From NCBI GenBank assembly GCA_002946415.1, contig NJPS01000054.1:434001-498000 (forward strand): a stretch of DNA of 64,000 nt, given 5' to 3'. The notes beneath the pieces were generated by a model. It did no database searches. It was not told the DNA's origin and was given only the letters and a program-made list of their open reading frames with translations. The first letter of the stretch is position 1. Every line of letters starts with the position of its first letter. Position numbers and translations under genes: made by a program. The stretch comes from Rutstroemia sp. NJR-2017a BVV2. Its lineage: Eukaryota; Ascomycota; Leotiomycetes; Helotiales; Rutstroemiaceae. Below are positions 29,418-41,595 of the stretch, piece by piece.

Positions 29418-30986
29418 TTATTCCTCGTCAAATCGACAGACATCCTTGAATTCAGGATACTTATCAATGAACTCCTTCTTCATGCTGATGTTACCCAAAT
29501 CACTAACATGTTTGTCCATCTCTTCCGAGATGCGAATGGCGCCATTCTCGAAGACCAGAGCCTTCATGGGATCAAAAGGCCAATTTACACATAAGTTTTG
29601 CGCATATGTGTTTTGGAACTCCATGTTATCGTAGCGATCTTGGTCGTGGATGATCTTGTCCCTGAACCGACCCCAAGGTGGTAAATCCATCCAGGCTGGG
29701 TGGGGAATCATAAGCTGGGAAGGTCGAGGCGCTTGCCATTCGTGTAAAGATGAGTAGGTGATTTGCGACGGGCAGATCTGCCACTGGATGAAGCGATACA
29801 TGCACATAAAGCTAGCAAGACGCTCCGGAATACTTAGGAATCCCCGCTTGGATAGTAGATTAGCGTAGCGATTCATAGTGTCCTCCATAGTAGATGACGA
29901 CTTGTAAGCCGGGCCGGTTTGGTTGAAGAGAACATGAACTGATGGGAATGAAGGGCCCATAGCTTCCGATCGAGGGATGTCGGCAGTAGTCGAAGCAGTA
30001 GTAATAGCGATATGGCGTTGGGAGTGGATAATCGAGAACATCAGCTGATCAAGAATTGACCCTGGTGCCTTGAGCTTCGTGCAAATTTGCCAGGCATATG
30101 TAGAGGGTTGCGCTTGCCAGCATGTTGTCAAATATTGCGGGGGAGGGGTCATGACATCTGCAAAACCAGTTTGTTCAAGATGCAGAAATCTGGACGGCTC
30201 CTGGAGAGGGGCCCATGCCTGAATAGCTTTGGTCTCTTCTGGTGAAGTTTGATTGCTGCCATTGATTATAGGTTCTTCCCACAAGAGAACGTCTGATGGG
30301 GCGAATAGCGCTTCTGGACTTTGTTCAGGTACGTAGCCACCTATCGAGTGAAGGGCTGGATATACTGGCTGACTCGTCGATGGGTATGGCTGTTCTGCGA
30401 AGGGACTATCGTGGGGAGAATCGATTGGGGAGACATGATTCGACCATATGTTGTTGGAAGGCTCGGGCATCCATTCCACTTTCGGCTGTAATAACAACTC
30501 GTCGTGGAGTTCTCGACTTGGTGTTGGTAAAGGTTGTACAATCTCTTGCAGATTGAGTTGCGATCGCAGTCTCTCGACTTCCGATTCTAGCTCTTGGTTC
30601 CGTTTGATGAGCCTCTCTACACTCACTTCTCTCACTTCTCTTCTCCCCTCTTCCAACTCCCTGACCTTCTTCTCCAAAGTCTCGATATGTTCTTTTGTTC
30701 GTTGTCTAATGTTACGTTGTGCTTCCCGATCATTGGCCCTCTTTCGTGCTAACTGGGCCTTGCTGAGATGAGCTACGGATCGTTTGCCGCCGCGTGCCCC
30801 TGTGTAGATTTGTGTCAGAAGTGAGGATACACAAAGTGGGTGGAGACTTGTTCGAGTCAGTTCAACTGATGATAACTCACCCTTTTTTCTTGGTTCTTCA
30901 ATGGAATCCATTCCTACCGGACTCGTAGAGCCACTGGTACTGGAGTTCTCGTTGTAGATATTGTTATGCATCATTGTGACCTCCAT
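29418..30986 (-). CDS. bZIP transcription factor with C-terminal DUF3425-like region
   Basis: Nuclear DNA-binding regulator. Two exons (30986-30881 and 30799-29418) joined by an 81-base intron (GTGAGT donor) encode 495 residues; the unspliced frame is also open but breaks up the basic region. After splicing, residues 33-74 read RKKGARGGKRS followed by a basic region at about 49-73 (KAQLARKRANDREAQRNIRQ) and a coiled zipper from about 74 to 115. The C-terminal half (about 270-490) has the Trp/Pro/Leu wording of the fungal DUF3425 domain. In the standard N-x7-R register the invariant Asn is Asp59, with Asn58 one place earlier. Target genes are unknown. Confidence 0.9.
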   Translation of the reverse strand: MEVTMMHNNIYNENSSTSGSTSPVGMDSIEEPRKKGELSSVELTRTSLHPLCVSSLLTQIYTGARGGKRSVAHLSKAQLARKRANDREAQRNIRQRTKEHIETLEKKVRELEEGRREVREVSVERLIKRNQELESEVERLRSQLNLQEIVQPLPTPSRELHDELLLQPKVEWMPEPSNNIWSNHVSPIDSPHDSPFAEQPYPSTSQPVYPALHSIGGYVPEQSPEALFAPSDVLLWEEPIINGSNQTSPEETKAIQAWAPLQEPSRFLHLEQTGFADVMTPPPQYLTTCWQAQPSTYAWQICTKLKAPGSILDQLMFSIIHSQRHIAITTASTTADIPRSEAMGPSFPSVHVLFNQTGPAYKSSSTMEDTMNRYANLLSKRGFLSIPERLASFMCMYRFIQWQICPSQITYSSLHEWQAPRPSQLMIPHPAWMDLPPWGRFRDKIIHDQDRYDNMEFQNTYAQNLCVNWPFDPMKALVFENGAIRISEEMDKHVSDLGNISMKKEFIDKYPEFKDVCRFDEE

Positions 30987-31801
30987 TCATGTCCTGGGCA
31001 AAGGCTCAAGTGAGGATGTCGAAATGGTCAAAGAGTTCAGTTGAGATGTTGATGAGTGAAGCTGATCCACAGTTGGTGATGGTAGAAGTAAATGCTTTAT
31101 GGGGAGGTGGGACTTGAATATCGACGAAGGTAAGTCGTGGTACGTGCAGATATTCCCCGAGTAAAAAGATGGGTCTTGTGTTGATGCTTTCAACGCAATG
31201 GCAGTGGTGGGGTCTTTGATATTTCTGCGGGACCCATTTGAGTTATGTATAGCTCGAGAACCTGGGATCTAGGCTTAGCATCATTTTGATACATGGCCCT
31301 CGCCCTCGTAGTCTGACGGAGCGGAAAGGGTCATAGGACTAAACTTCGGGATCAGCGGTAAGACTTTCTCTGCTTCTACCGGGTCGTCAGTCTGGAGGTG
31401 GCATCGCCAATCGAGGTACACCCATCGTGAAGGAGGTACAGCAACGAACGCCAAGCACACCGAAGGGTTTTTTGGGTAGGTTTTGGGTAGTTGGTCAAGG
31501 GCAGAGGGTGCTTCGTTCCGATGCGGTGTGCAAGAAATGAATCTGCGTTGGACATTAGACTGGTTATTTTGCGTCTCCTTCACCCATCCATGCCTCCATA
31601 CCACCATGCTAGACGGTAGCGCAGCAAGCCAGACCAGACCACACTAGATGCTTCATCCACTGGCCAGGTTTAGCGTACGAGTACATGAGTGCTGGGTCTT
31701 ATCGACCAAGCTTGGAGCAGCTTTACGTGTTGCAAGGCAAAATCGAGCATAGATGAGACAACTAGCCCGAGGGGGTCTGGCTTCGTAGGGGTTACACAAT
31801 G

Positions 31802-31839
31802 CTCTCTAGTGACTCTCTAGTGACTCTCTAGTGACTCTC
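31802..31839 (+). repeat. Tandem repeat, 11-base unit CTCTCTAGTGA
   Basis: Three exact copies followed by a CTCTC remnant. Confidence 0.9.
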
Positions 31840-31884
31840 GGAGAGTGGCGTGCACAGCTGTAGTGGAAGGACGAAGTACGGGAT

Positions 31885-31916
31885 GTGGGCGTGGTGGGCG
31901 TGGTGGGCGTGGTGGG
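31885..31916 (+). repeat. Tandem GTGGGCGTG nonamer
   Basis: Units of nine bases place four GGG tracts at 31887, 31896, 31905 and 31914, with six-base loops, so a weak G-quadruplex is possible. Confidence 0.8.
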
Positions 31917-34260
31917 TAGATACTAGAAAGGTTGTTGTACGGAGTGCGTTTGTTCTAGTTACTGCTACTGCCACTGCCACTTACTGCTAAGCTTTGCTCG
32001 CAGGTCCTCCCCCTCTTTCCGTCCACCCCCTTGTCTCTGCCCATTGTGCCAATTCCGAGGTTGTGCCTTATGGGTGCTCTGATTGGCTCATCTGCTTCCA
32101 AGAGATTCCGCACTCCAATATAATAAAGTTTCTGTGGCACCTTGGGTGGAGACTCTGGAGAGGTGTCGAATAATCGACTCCTAAATATTTCGCTGCAGAG
32201 CCTTGCAAGTTGCACGGCTGCTTGTTGTGAAGAAAAGAAAAAGCAAGCCACGATGTATATGCGCCCTATCATAACCACACCACCTCAGCTGCATTGGTTG
32301 TACACTCCCCCCTCCCCTCCTCCCCTTCCCCCTCCTCATGGGCAAAAAAACAAAACAACACACTGCGTCCATACATGGCATCTACACCATGCTGTCAGTA
32401 GCCCATCACAACATCGACAAAACGCATTGAGGTCATGACACATTGCGCACATCTCAAGATCTCGGTACACTAACGGAGATTGCCATAGTTGCGAACTTCA
32501 TCGTCTGTCGTAGCCTTTGCAGCCGAATGTACTTTGTATATATTCCTCCTCCACAGCTATTGGGCAACGTCTGGTTTAGAGTTTTCCTTCAATTCTCATC
32601 GAAGATGGGATCTTTAAGCTTCTTCTGGAAACATCGCCTTCTCTAAACTCCGCATGCGAAGTGCGGCCTGATATCATAGCATTGCGACGACTTGGCATTT
32701 GCCACACACAGCATGTGGTGTGGTTAGCAATTTAGCAGTTTAGCAGTTTAGCAATATCGCAAAACAGCAACGACGTTTCATACCGACATTTAGCTTTCGG
32801 GACTTGTCTAGAGTAGCATCCAGGTCAGAGGTCCACCAGGGCTGCAGAGGCAGCATTAGCACCCAAGTCCTCAACTTTAGCGCAATGTCGAACGAAGGCG
32901 AGCGGACGGACGACGTAGGCCAAACTTGCGATATGCGTCTTGCTCTCTGCAGCAATACCACCGATGCGTCCGACATGATATTCCCAAACGGTACATTCCA
33001 TACACCAGACTCAGGTACACACGACAAAATTTTAGGACGGATAGTGTCCCTGGTTCAACCGTTTTTTCCACGTCCTTCCGAGTCTAGAGGTCTAAAAGCG
33101 CATGGTGGAGGAACAGGTCCCAAATTCTGTGTCCTCTGAGTAATGGGCACATCGAGATCGAACAGTCATGGTTGATCACGAAAGCTAGCCCAAATAATCG
33201 AGACTTCTACGATGCAAGACTCCTAAGACCTTAGTTATGGAGGAGATCGAAGTTAGTTCTTCGAAAAAGCCCAGAGGTTGACAATCTTGCTCCTCATACG
33301 GACCCTGCTCTCCTCCTTGGTGATAGCACGTTCCTTGTGTCATATCTGGCTACATTTTACTTTGCATGCACTGTTAATTGACACAAGCTATTCTACTCTT
33401 CAAGAACAAGATTGCCCGTGCTGATTGGTCACGCAGGCTCACCACGAAACCAATGCGGAATGGAGATATGCTGCCAAGATCTCGTTTCTCAATACAACCC
33501 GCCCCGACATGAGAAAAGGAAGTCCTCGTCTCGAGTGCTAGTCATTCGCAAGATAGATCGCATTGACGCAACTTTCAGTCGTTTCTTTTTTCTATCCAAT
33601 CAATCAAGTCATTCATGTGGAGATGGCTCTAATTAATTATCGCGTTGCACCCCTGATAGCTTGTTCTCCAGAGACTAACTGGCTGCCTTCCAATGAGACA
33701 AATCTTCTCAACATATTTCGTAGTGGGATAGTTATTTGAGCTGGACTTTTCAGTCTCGATCCATACGTTATACATTTTAGAAGGTCACATGCAGTCTCTA
33801 TCGTTAATTCATGAATACGATCTGACGATTGGCCAGACTAAAAGGTGGGGTCGGAGTAAAGCTCCGGTGGTGGTGTTAGAAGCAGCAATTTGCCAATCCT
33901 CACTTTCTCGTGCTCATGATAAAGTTTCTGGAGACAGCCACACGTTTTAGCATGCCGATCACTTTCCTGGAACGAGCATACTACTACGAGGCTTGCCAGC
34001 CTCTTACATTGCAAATACGCATCACTACGCAGCCTCGATATCAACCTTGGATTCAATATGTCAATCTTGGTTTGTAGTGAAACTGAAGACAAAGATGTCA
34101 TTTACGGTTCATTAGTTCATGATGATGAAGGATTGGATTTGGGGATTTCAACTCGGTGTGGGTAGATGTACAATTCTGAAAATGTTTGCATCCTCACAAC
34201 CATCCTGCAATTAACTTTCCCTGCCGCATCAATCGACATTCTCACCGCTACTACGTCGTC

Positions 34261-35643
34261 ATGAAGGGTAATGGAATTGGCAGTCTCAAGAACCATTTCG
34301 TGGCAGCTCTCGGAGAATTCGTCGGAACATTTCTTTTCCTTTTCTTTGCATATGGAGGAACGCAGACAGCCAATCAGCCAATACAAAGGAGTACAAGCAC
34401 GAATGCGACGCCTGATTTAAACCAACTGCTCTACATATCGTTGGTTTTCGGCTTCAGCCTTGCTATCAATGTCTGGATCTTTTTTCGTATCAGCGGTGGT
34501 CTCTTCAATCCTGCTGTGGGTATTGCCTCATCTGGAAATCAAAGACCGGTCCACCCAGACCCACGGAAGATCATCGGCTAAGTTTTTCGTTATGCAGGTC
34601 ACTTTGGCCCTGTGCCTTGTTGGAGTTGTGGGGCCTGTCAGGTAAATCATTTTGGTCTCGCCGAGTTCGGATCAGCCAAGTTAGCTAACCTGAAATCCTT
34701 CAACCCACCAGATCTCTCTTCATTTTCATAGCACAAGTGGTCGGCTCTATCGCCGCCGCAGCGGCTGTAAATGGTCTAATTCCGACCCGTGCCGACGACG
34801 TTTTATTTCGCGTTGCATTAAGCCAGGGCACAAGTGTGGCCCAGGGCCTGTTTCTAGAAATGTTCTTTACCATTGAACTAGTCTTCACAATCCTTATGCT
34901 CGCAGCAGAGAAAACTAAGGCAACTTTCGTGGCACCAGTGGGAATCGGGCTCGCCCTGTTTGTGGCTGAACTCATGGGTGTCTATTGGACAGGAGGCGCT
35001 GTAAACCCCGTCAGGGCCTTTGGCGCGGACGTCATTGGCGGCTTCCATCATTATCATTGGATTTACTGTATATGACCTCTCATATTCTCCTTCCCTTGTA
35101 CAATTTCACTAATGCGGGGCGAAAAACACAGGGATTGGACCCCTACTAGGCGCGTCGCTAGCAGCAGGTTTCTACAAATTGATCAAAGCGCTTAATTACG
35201 AAGAGGTGAACGGGTCACAGGATCTATCGGCCGAAGAGGTTGAAGATAAAGACGAAAAAACCAAGAGGAAACGGGAAGAAAAAGAGCGGAGAAGGGGTCT
35301 GTTCCATCACCATACGGGTAGACATTTCAGGGGCCATCATCATCCTGCTACGCCTGCTGCAACCAAGCATCAAAACACAGGTGCAGAACACGGCACTAGG
35401 AGGGCCAGCACGGGTGGTTTCCACAGTCACAGACCAAGTGGAGACCAGGGGTCCATGTACACGCCATACACAAACACTGGAGGCATTAGCGCGAGCATCC
35501 CCACTGCGAACGGGGCGGTCATGAACGAGATTGCCCATAGCGAACCACGACCACAGTACACACCGAGTGGGGAGCGATACGTGCAGGACATTTGGGCGCA
35601 GGATAGGGTGCAAGATAGAGTGCAGATTAAGTACGACGATTAA
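34261..35643 (+). CDS. Aquaporin (fungal MIP family water channel)
   Basis: Major intrinsic protein with about six membrane segments. Four exons (34261-34515, 34598-34641, 34712-35067, 35132-35643) encode 388 residues; exon 2 is only 44 bases. The N-terminal segment AALGEFVGTFLFLFFAYGG is the family's first membrane helix. The first pore motif is NPA at 83-85, ending exon 1. The second is NPV at 198-200, followed by Arg201 of the selectivity filter; fungal aquaporins commonly carry a changed second motif. The last membrane helix ends near residue 235 and a hydrophilic tail of about 150 residues follows, with a Lys/Glu/Arg-rich part and a His-rich part. The first intron begins GTGGGT, which is the only donor that keeps the frame. 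Water versus small-solute specificity cannot be told from sequence alone. Confidence 0.92.
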
Positions 35644-38600
35644 GGCACGAAGTAAATTAGGGTCTGGTGGTGGTGCTGCTACTGTAATTGGTTGGGCAGA
35701 CTGAGGCAAGGAACTCGTGTCGATTCGGGCATAGATATAGATAGTGTGGGAGCACAGCGAGGGGTAGAAGAGGTGTTGTGACCTGTTTACATGCGTGTCT
35801 GGATTACTTGGGATTGGGTTATATGCGCAAAGACAGATAGATTATTAGATTTACACTTGCAGTACGAGTACACGCGGATAAACACAACGCAGGAACGCGA
35901 CCAGCAAATAGAAAACTACAGCCGTACATAGTAGTAACACAACATTCGACGTTCGCAATTGACGCCCGGGCAACCAGCCAGTTTAGTTTGTGTGCAGGAA
36001 ATCAATCACATGTACGCACGTGCACCTCCTTCATCGCAATCTTCAACCAATTGATACACTAGCCCGCATGTAAATAGGCGATCTTCTACTCGACGTAGTT
36101 AGGCATCAAATTCTCCAACTCGCAATAAGGTTATCCTAATCTTGCCAATTCTGTCGCTACTGCATCGCATCTCCTTTCTTATCCTCAAATCCGAATCCGA
36201 CTGCCCTCCAATTTGCCACCCCATGCACCTCTCCTCGTGAAACATACATACAGAACAGAAAAAGAGAAATAGAAATCCCATCGGATACCGCAGATGCCGA
36301 GTCCCTTTTCGGCCTCGACGTCGCTCGGCCAAATAGGAATCCTTTTTCTAGAATTAGATGTAAGATGCGAATCGAGACTCGGGCTCGGTACGTTCCTTGT
36401 TTGCGGGCTGGATTCGAGATGGTGGAGATGGGTCGGCGTCCGTCGGCGGTTTTTTTTTTTTTGCTTTTCGATATCGCTAACTGCCGGGTTTGGGTTTTAC
36501 TGTACTGTACTGTAGGGAGTAGAAGCATGCCAAGAGAGCCCAGTTGTGCGTGCGTACCTGCTGGCTTCTAGTGCTTACAGAAGCTGAGATGGAAGATTTG
36601 TGAAGGATTGCCCGTCAGTCGCCGCATGTGACGCGACGCGGGCGAGAGAGAAAAGTTGTGTAACTGCGGGAGGGAGGGTATGGGAAAAGCTGGGCTGGTT
36701 GGGCCTGTGAGAAGACGGCGTGGTGGACGAGGTGCGGTCACGTTGCGTCATGTGAGCAGGGGCATGGAATCATTTGATTGCGTTTTGATGCGCTGGAGGG
36801 GAGACAGATTTCTTTGCATTGATGGTCGTCAAGGATGCGGGAGAGTTTTCGCCCTGGCCTGGCGGTGGGAGATTTGCTGTGCAGAAAGATGACATGAATG
36901 ACACGACGCGACGAGGACACGGCAGGGTTGTGCGGGAAGGTAAGGTAAGGAATCCAGCATTCATGTCAGATAATGCAGGGTAGCAAGAGGTCAACGGGGT
37001 CACGTACGCTTGCTCTGCCTGCGAGATACAGTACTTACTGTCCACGCTTATCTTTTTCGGCCGATGCAGATATCTTGTGCATGCAATACATTGCATGCCT
37101 TACTGTAGGCACAGCAAAAGTACGGCAGGGTAGGGTACGGTTAGTGCGTTCTGCAATGCTATGCATCTTACTACATGCAGTACGCGCCAGCAGATGGAGT
37201 AACTGGAATGAGACATCGCAATGTAGCAAAACGCTCGGTTGTCGGGTGCGGTGGGGACGCTACGCCGCTCGGTCAGACAAATGTGGCTGGTTAGGGAAAG
37301 GGGGAAAAAAGTAGGCATTCGCATTCATTCAGCTTGGCTAGGACTGGGGGATAAAGTGGGGGATGTAGGAAGGCTTAAACAAACGGTCTTGAAGCCTTGG
37401 AGGGGAAAAGGCGCTTGTGAGTGGATTGGACTGGACAGGGGAGTGGGTGGAGCAATCCAATATTCAACCAAGATCAAAGACTTGCAGGTGAGATGTGGGC
37501 TCCACTGCGGGAAGGGTGGACGGATGATCGACTCAACTGTTACTGTGCAACTATTGACGGTGGGGTTGGGGATGGGAGAACAATAGGGATACAGGAAGAG
37601 GAAAACATGGTTGGGCTGGGATAGGGCATGTTCACCGTCTTTTCTTCGCTTCTGCTGCTGCAGGAAAAAAGATTAGGTTGGGGTTAGATAAGTGCTAGAG
37701 ATAGATGGACGCTGTCGCCGCGTCGTCAGTCATTCAAGCCTCCGAAACGAACGATACTGTATTGAAGCTATAACACCCTACCGACGTCGTACAGTAGCAT
37801 AGTCGGTGGCAAGGCATAGATCCAGCACAGCACTGCAAACTAGAGCGCGGAATGAAATCCCTACCGCCACTCCAATCTGTGGTAAGGCGACGTGGAAACG
37901 AATGAATGGATTGCGCAGGACGGCGAGGTTGGATGATCGAACCGGGGGAGAGAGAAAGTGCGGAAATAAAACATCTATCACATGCGCCGCGTGATGGGGG
38001 TGATAAGGACGACTGCGGAAATAATTACATAGCATCATCACTTTTACCACGTCCATTTCGCGTGTTGATTTCGCTGTTGTCATGCTTCTGGAGTTTTTTC
38101 TTTTGATCGGCTGCAGCTGCAGATTTTCACTGTCCGCCATAAGTATGGCGGCTCGGCGTCGGAGGCGAAGGAGCTTTCCTCCGGGCTGCGAAGGGGGGGA
38201 TATGTCGGCTTTGCCGATTGTGGAAGCGACTTCGAGGACGACTTGAGAATAGGCAGTTCAACGGTCGTTCAACGGTTGTTTGGAGACGGACGCTACACTA
38301 TCGATGCAAAGTGATGTCTCGCAAACATTAGTTTCCAGCGGCTACTTGCGGCACTGTCGAATGGAGTTACTTCGTGGGTGAGGAGGAGGCTATCTCTGAG
38401 TTGTGCTCCGGGTGCGCCGATGTGGTATTCGTGAATAAACAGCTGGGTGCGCAGCGGCTAGGTGTGTGTGCTGTTCACTTCGTTTTCCGGGGTTTGTTGT
38501 CGTGCTCCACCACTGCGATAACGAGAGCGTTCACGAGATGTCTCTAGGCTGGTTTCATGTGCTTCTTTACCTGTTTTGATCCAAGGGACGTGGAGTTCGG

Positions 38601-41595
38601 GGAAATGAGGCCACGAAGATAGGGGCAACCTGCGGAAGTCCATCCCCGAAGACAATCGGGAGGAGCGGCGTTGCTCTAGAGTTTCCACAGTTCTTAGGGT
38701 CCGTTCACTGTGAAGCTCCTCCAAAGGATAGATTCCGCTGTCATTTGCCATACATACTAGTAGAGACTCTGTATTGCATCTCTAGCCGTTCATTCATGTC
38801 TCTGTGGGAGAAATTTTACCCTGTCTTCTAAGCCTGCTTCAGTGTAGTGGGTATCCCAGGACTCCGTGCTTGGTTACAGATTCACTTCATGTTTAGTTCT
38901 GATGGATCCTTCAAAAAAAGCACCTGGAGCGCTACCATCTCAGACATCGGGGGCAAGATAGCGGAGTCCCAGTGCTGTAAATTCGCCTCAATCAGTCTTT
39001 GTGACGCCGGCTACCCCGCAGCTAGGTATGTGAGTACTGTAGGTCGGTGCGTATACATTCTTGGAGAATCTCTCGGGGTATCGAACGATTTCACATTTTG
39101 TTGCTGCAATGGCCAAATCTAGCCCTCTGTCTCTCAACTGTGTAGATCTGGTGCTGATCTTTCGCCCGTATCAGCTGTTATTGTCAGAAATCGTTCCACT
39201 GTCAGTTTACCGAAGAATGTTGCCAGTTTGTCTCCTCATCAACAGCCAGCTCACCCCCACCAAGTGCGACGATAAGCTGCCACTTTTTGCGCAAGGTTCC
39301 TTGGACAATCGTACGCATATTGCAGTTAGCCATATGCAGAGGACACAGAATACAGTGAGTGATCTGTGTATGTATGAAATCTTCTCGATCATTGCCAAAT
39401 AACGTCGAGCTTAGAAAAAGATCTCCGTGAGCAATGATTTCTATGTAGCAACTTTCCAGTGTCTTAAATGTTCTATTTCTACTAATTCTCTTACCTTTGC
39501 TGATGAAGTAGATCAAGATAGCTCCTAATAACTGCCGCACTTGCTCTACTTCATTCGTAGTCGCTATTCCCCATGATAGAGTTTTCTACTGACACAGAAC
39601 ACACGAAAAATAACGATGGATCTACATCATCCAAGTCTGTCAGCAATTTCTAGAATCACTGGCGACGTGGTACAAACGTAAGATGTGCAACAACAGCAGC
39701 CTCCCTAACACGTAGCCGACCTGTCATCCAACTTCCGCTTTCGGAAGTATATTCCACGACATGCAACAAACCCTACCAAGTCGCCAACATCCAATCCAAG
39801 CCCAGGAGGAAAATAGAAGTATATTCACAGACCTGCAACAAACAAATCATCCCCCAAACTCTGATGCTGCTGATTCGCCGGAGGGCTGTGGAGAGAGTTC
39901 AGGCGGACTCAAATGTCGCACAGGAAGTATAAATTACAGACATGCAACAAGCCGCAAACATCGTGGAGGATTCGCTGCGCAGCGAAGCTAAAGTCCCCAT
40001 CGTGACAGCGGTGAGAAGTGTCAACGCACAAGCAAGATGAACTATGTGGATCTCCGGGACGAGGGGAGCGCCGTCCGAGTCATTGAAGCTATCCAATAAC
40101 CTGCGGCAACCACCACCCATTTCCGCGTCCGGCATGTGTTTGCCCAGCTCATTTCAGCTCATGTATCAGGACCCTCTCTGATGCTTGGTAGGGTGTAAAA
40201 GGCACATGTACGTTATGTACAAGTCTGTTTTGCGGTGTTGTGTCAGTAAGCACAAAACACAGACACAGATGTACATATTCGTGGCAACAGTCGCGTCGAG
40301 GCAGGTGGCGATGGTTTAGGGGCATGGAATATTAGCCTTATGAATATACGAATGAGAAGACCTCCCTGAACTTAGTAGCATGAAACTCTAATGCGGATAG
40401 TGTTTTTGAGGAAATGAAATGGGATTGTTTGCGAAAAGATATAGAGCACCGACTGTGTCGAATTGAGTTGCGCCAAGTGCCAATAACTTGAAGGCATAGC
40501 TCGTATGATTGAGTTCAACGAACAAAATGTCCTTGGGTCGACCAATGTATACGAACGATGGGTGAGCAATCAGTATGCAATAGAAAATATAGAAAACTCA
40601 ATCACACCAAAAGACCAATTTGCTGTCCGACAGTCCACATGCGGGGTAGAGCCCGCTTTTCACTGTCATGAAAAGATACGAACGGTAGCGTAAGGCTGGA
40701 GATAGGTCAAATGTTCTATAAGGCATGCCTCTTATTGCATCGCGAAGCCCGACGATGGAAACTCTGATATATTGAAGGAAGAGTGGATTGGAGTGAGATA
40801 AGAGAAAGGAATAAAAGATGGACTGAGTTTAAACTATGGAATGTAAGACGGTTTACGCCTCTAGTGGGCGTATTGGTTGGATGGTAGGGTAATAGCACTT
40901 CTATTACCGGATTGGAGGACATCATGTGTCTATCTCTCGGATAAACTTCGAAATGACATAATGCGAGTATATTTCGAACTTGAATGCGACGTACATAGTA
41001 GACGAGAAGAGAACGAAAATGATGAAGTATTGATTCCATACCGGCGGTGAAACAACTTCCAAAATAAGTCAACTGCATAAAGTTGGTTGTTGAACATGTA
41101 GAAAAGTCCGACTACGAATCGCGGAAGTTACCATGGGCGGCATGAACTATTAAATTTATCAATAAGAACGAACCATGTCCACCAAGAAAGCTTCCAGTGG
41201 AAGATCGCTACTATCTGGCTCTCTCCCATCGTCTGATGAAACGCAATCCACCTGCAGTGGTGGAACCATCAGAATTTAACCAAGAAATTGCTCACATGAA
41301 GACCGAACCACGGCGACGTGATGCAAAAATACGACATCAACCGAAGGAATAGAGTTCAACCGGACACACTCCTCCATGCTGTGGCACAATCGAAAACCCT
41401 GGAGAAACAGAGCTTATACGTGATAGAACTCATCGGGATATTCCAAGACAACTTCTTAAGAAGTCATCGGCGTGGAGACTAACAAGCCGAGAAAGTGTAT
41501 ATGTGATGACCACACTTCGTGCTGGTAGGAATCCGTTGCGGGCCCGAAGGTGTTGTGGAGAAGGTTCGGCTGCAGATATGTTTTACCAAGGCCCT
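35644..41595. other. Long intergenic region without a convincing gene
   Basis: About 6 kb. Open frames are short and overlap on both strands. A 14-base poly-T lies near 36451. A triplicated short motif at 39743-39952 is listed separately. The stretch from 40700 to 41595 has no open frame worth reporting and probably includes the 3' untranslated region of the hydrolase gene. Confidence 0.45.
39743..39952 (+). repeat. Three spaced copies of a 30-base motif
   Basis: GGAAGTATA followed by CACGACATGCAACAA, ACAGACCTGCAACAA and ACAGACATGCAACAA occurs at 39743-39772, 39815-39844 and 39923-39952. Spacing is uneven (72 and 108 bases), so this is not a simple tandem repeat. Function unknown. Confidence 0.8.

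Larger units (their letters stand above)
30987..34260. other. Intergenic region between the bZIP and aquaporin genes
   Basis: The first part is the bZIP promoter and leader. No other gene is supported. It carries two small tandem repeats near 31.8-31.9 kb (listed separately). Overlapping open frames at 31955-32438 and 32740-33139 are on opposite strands and have no recognisable content. Confidence 0.45.

Noticed and set aside
38847..39122. Plus-strand frame opening MGIPGLRAWL, like XPG/FEN1 nucleases
   Set aside because: Only the first six residues match; the following sequence lacks the acidic nuclease motifs.
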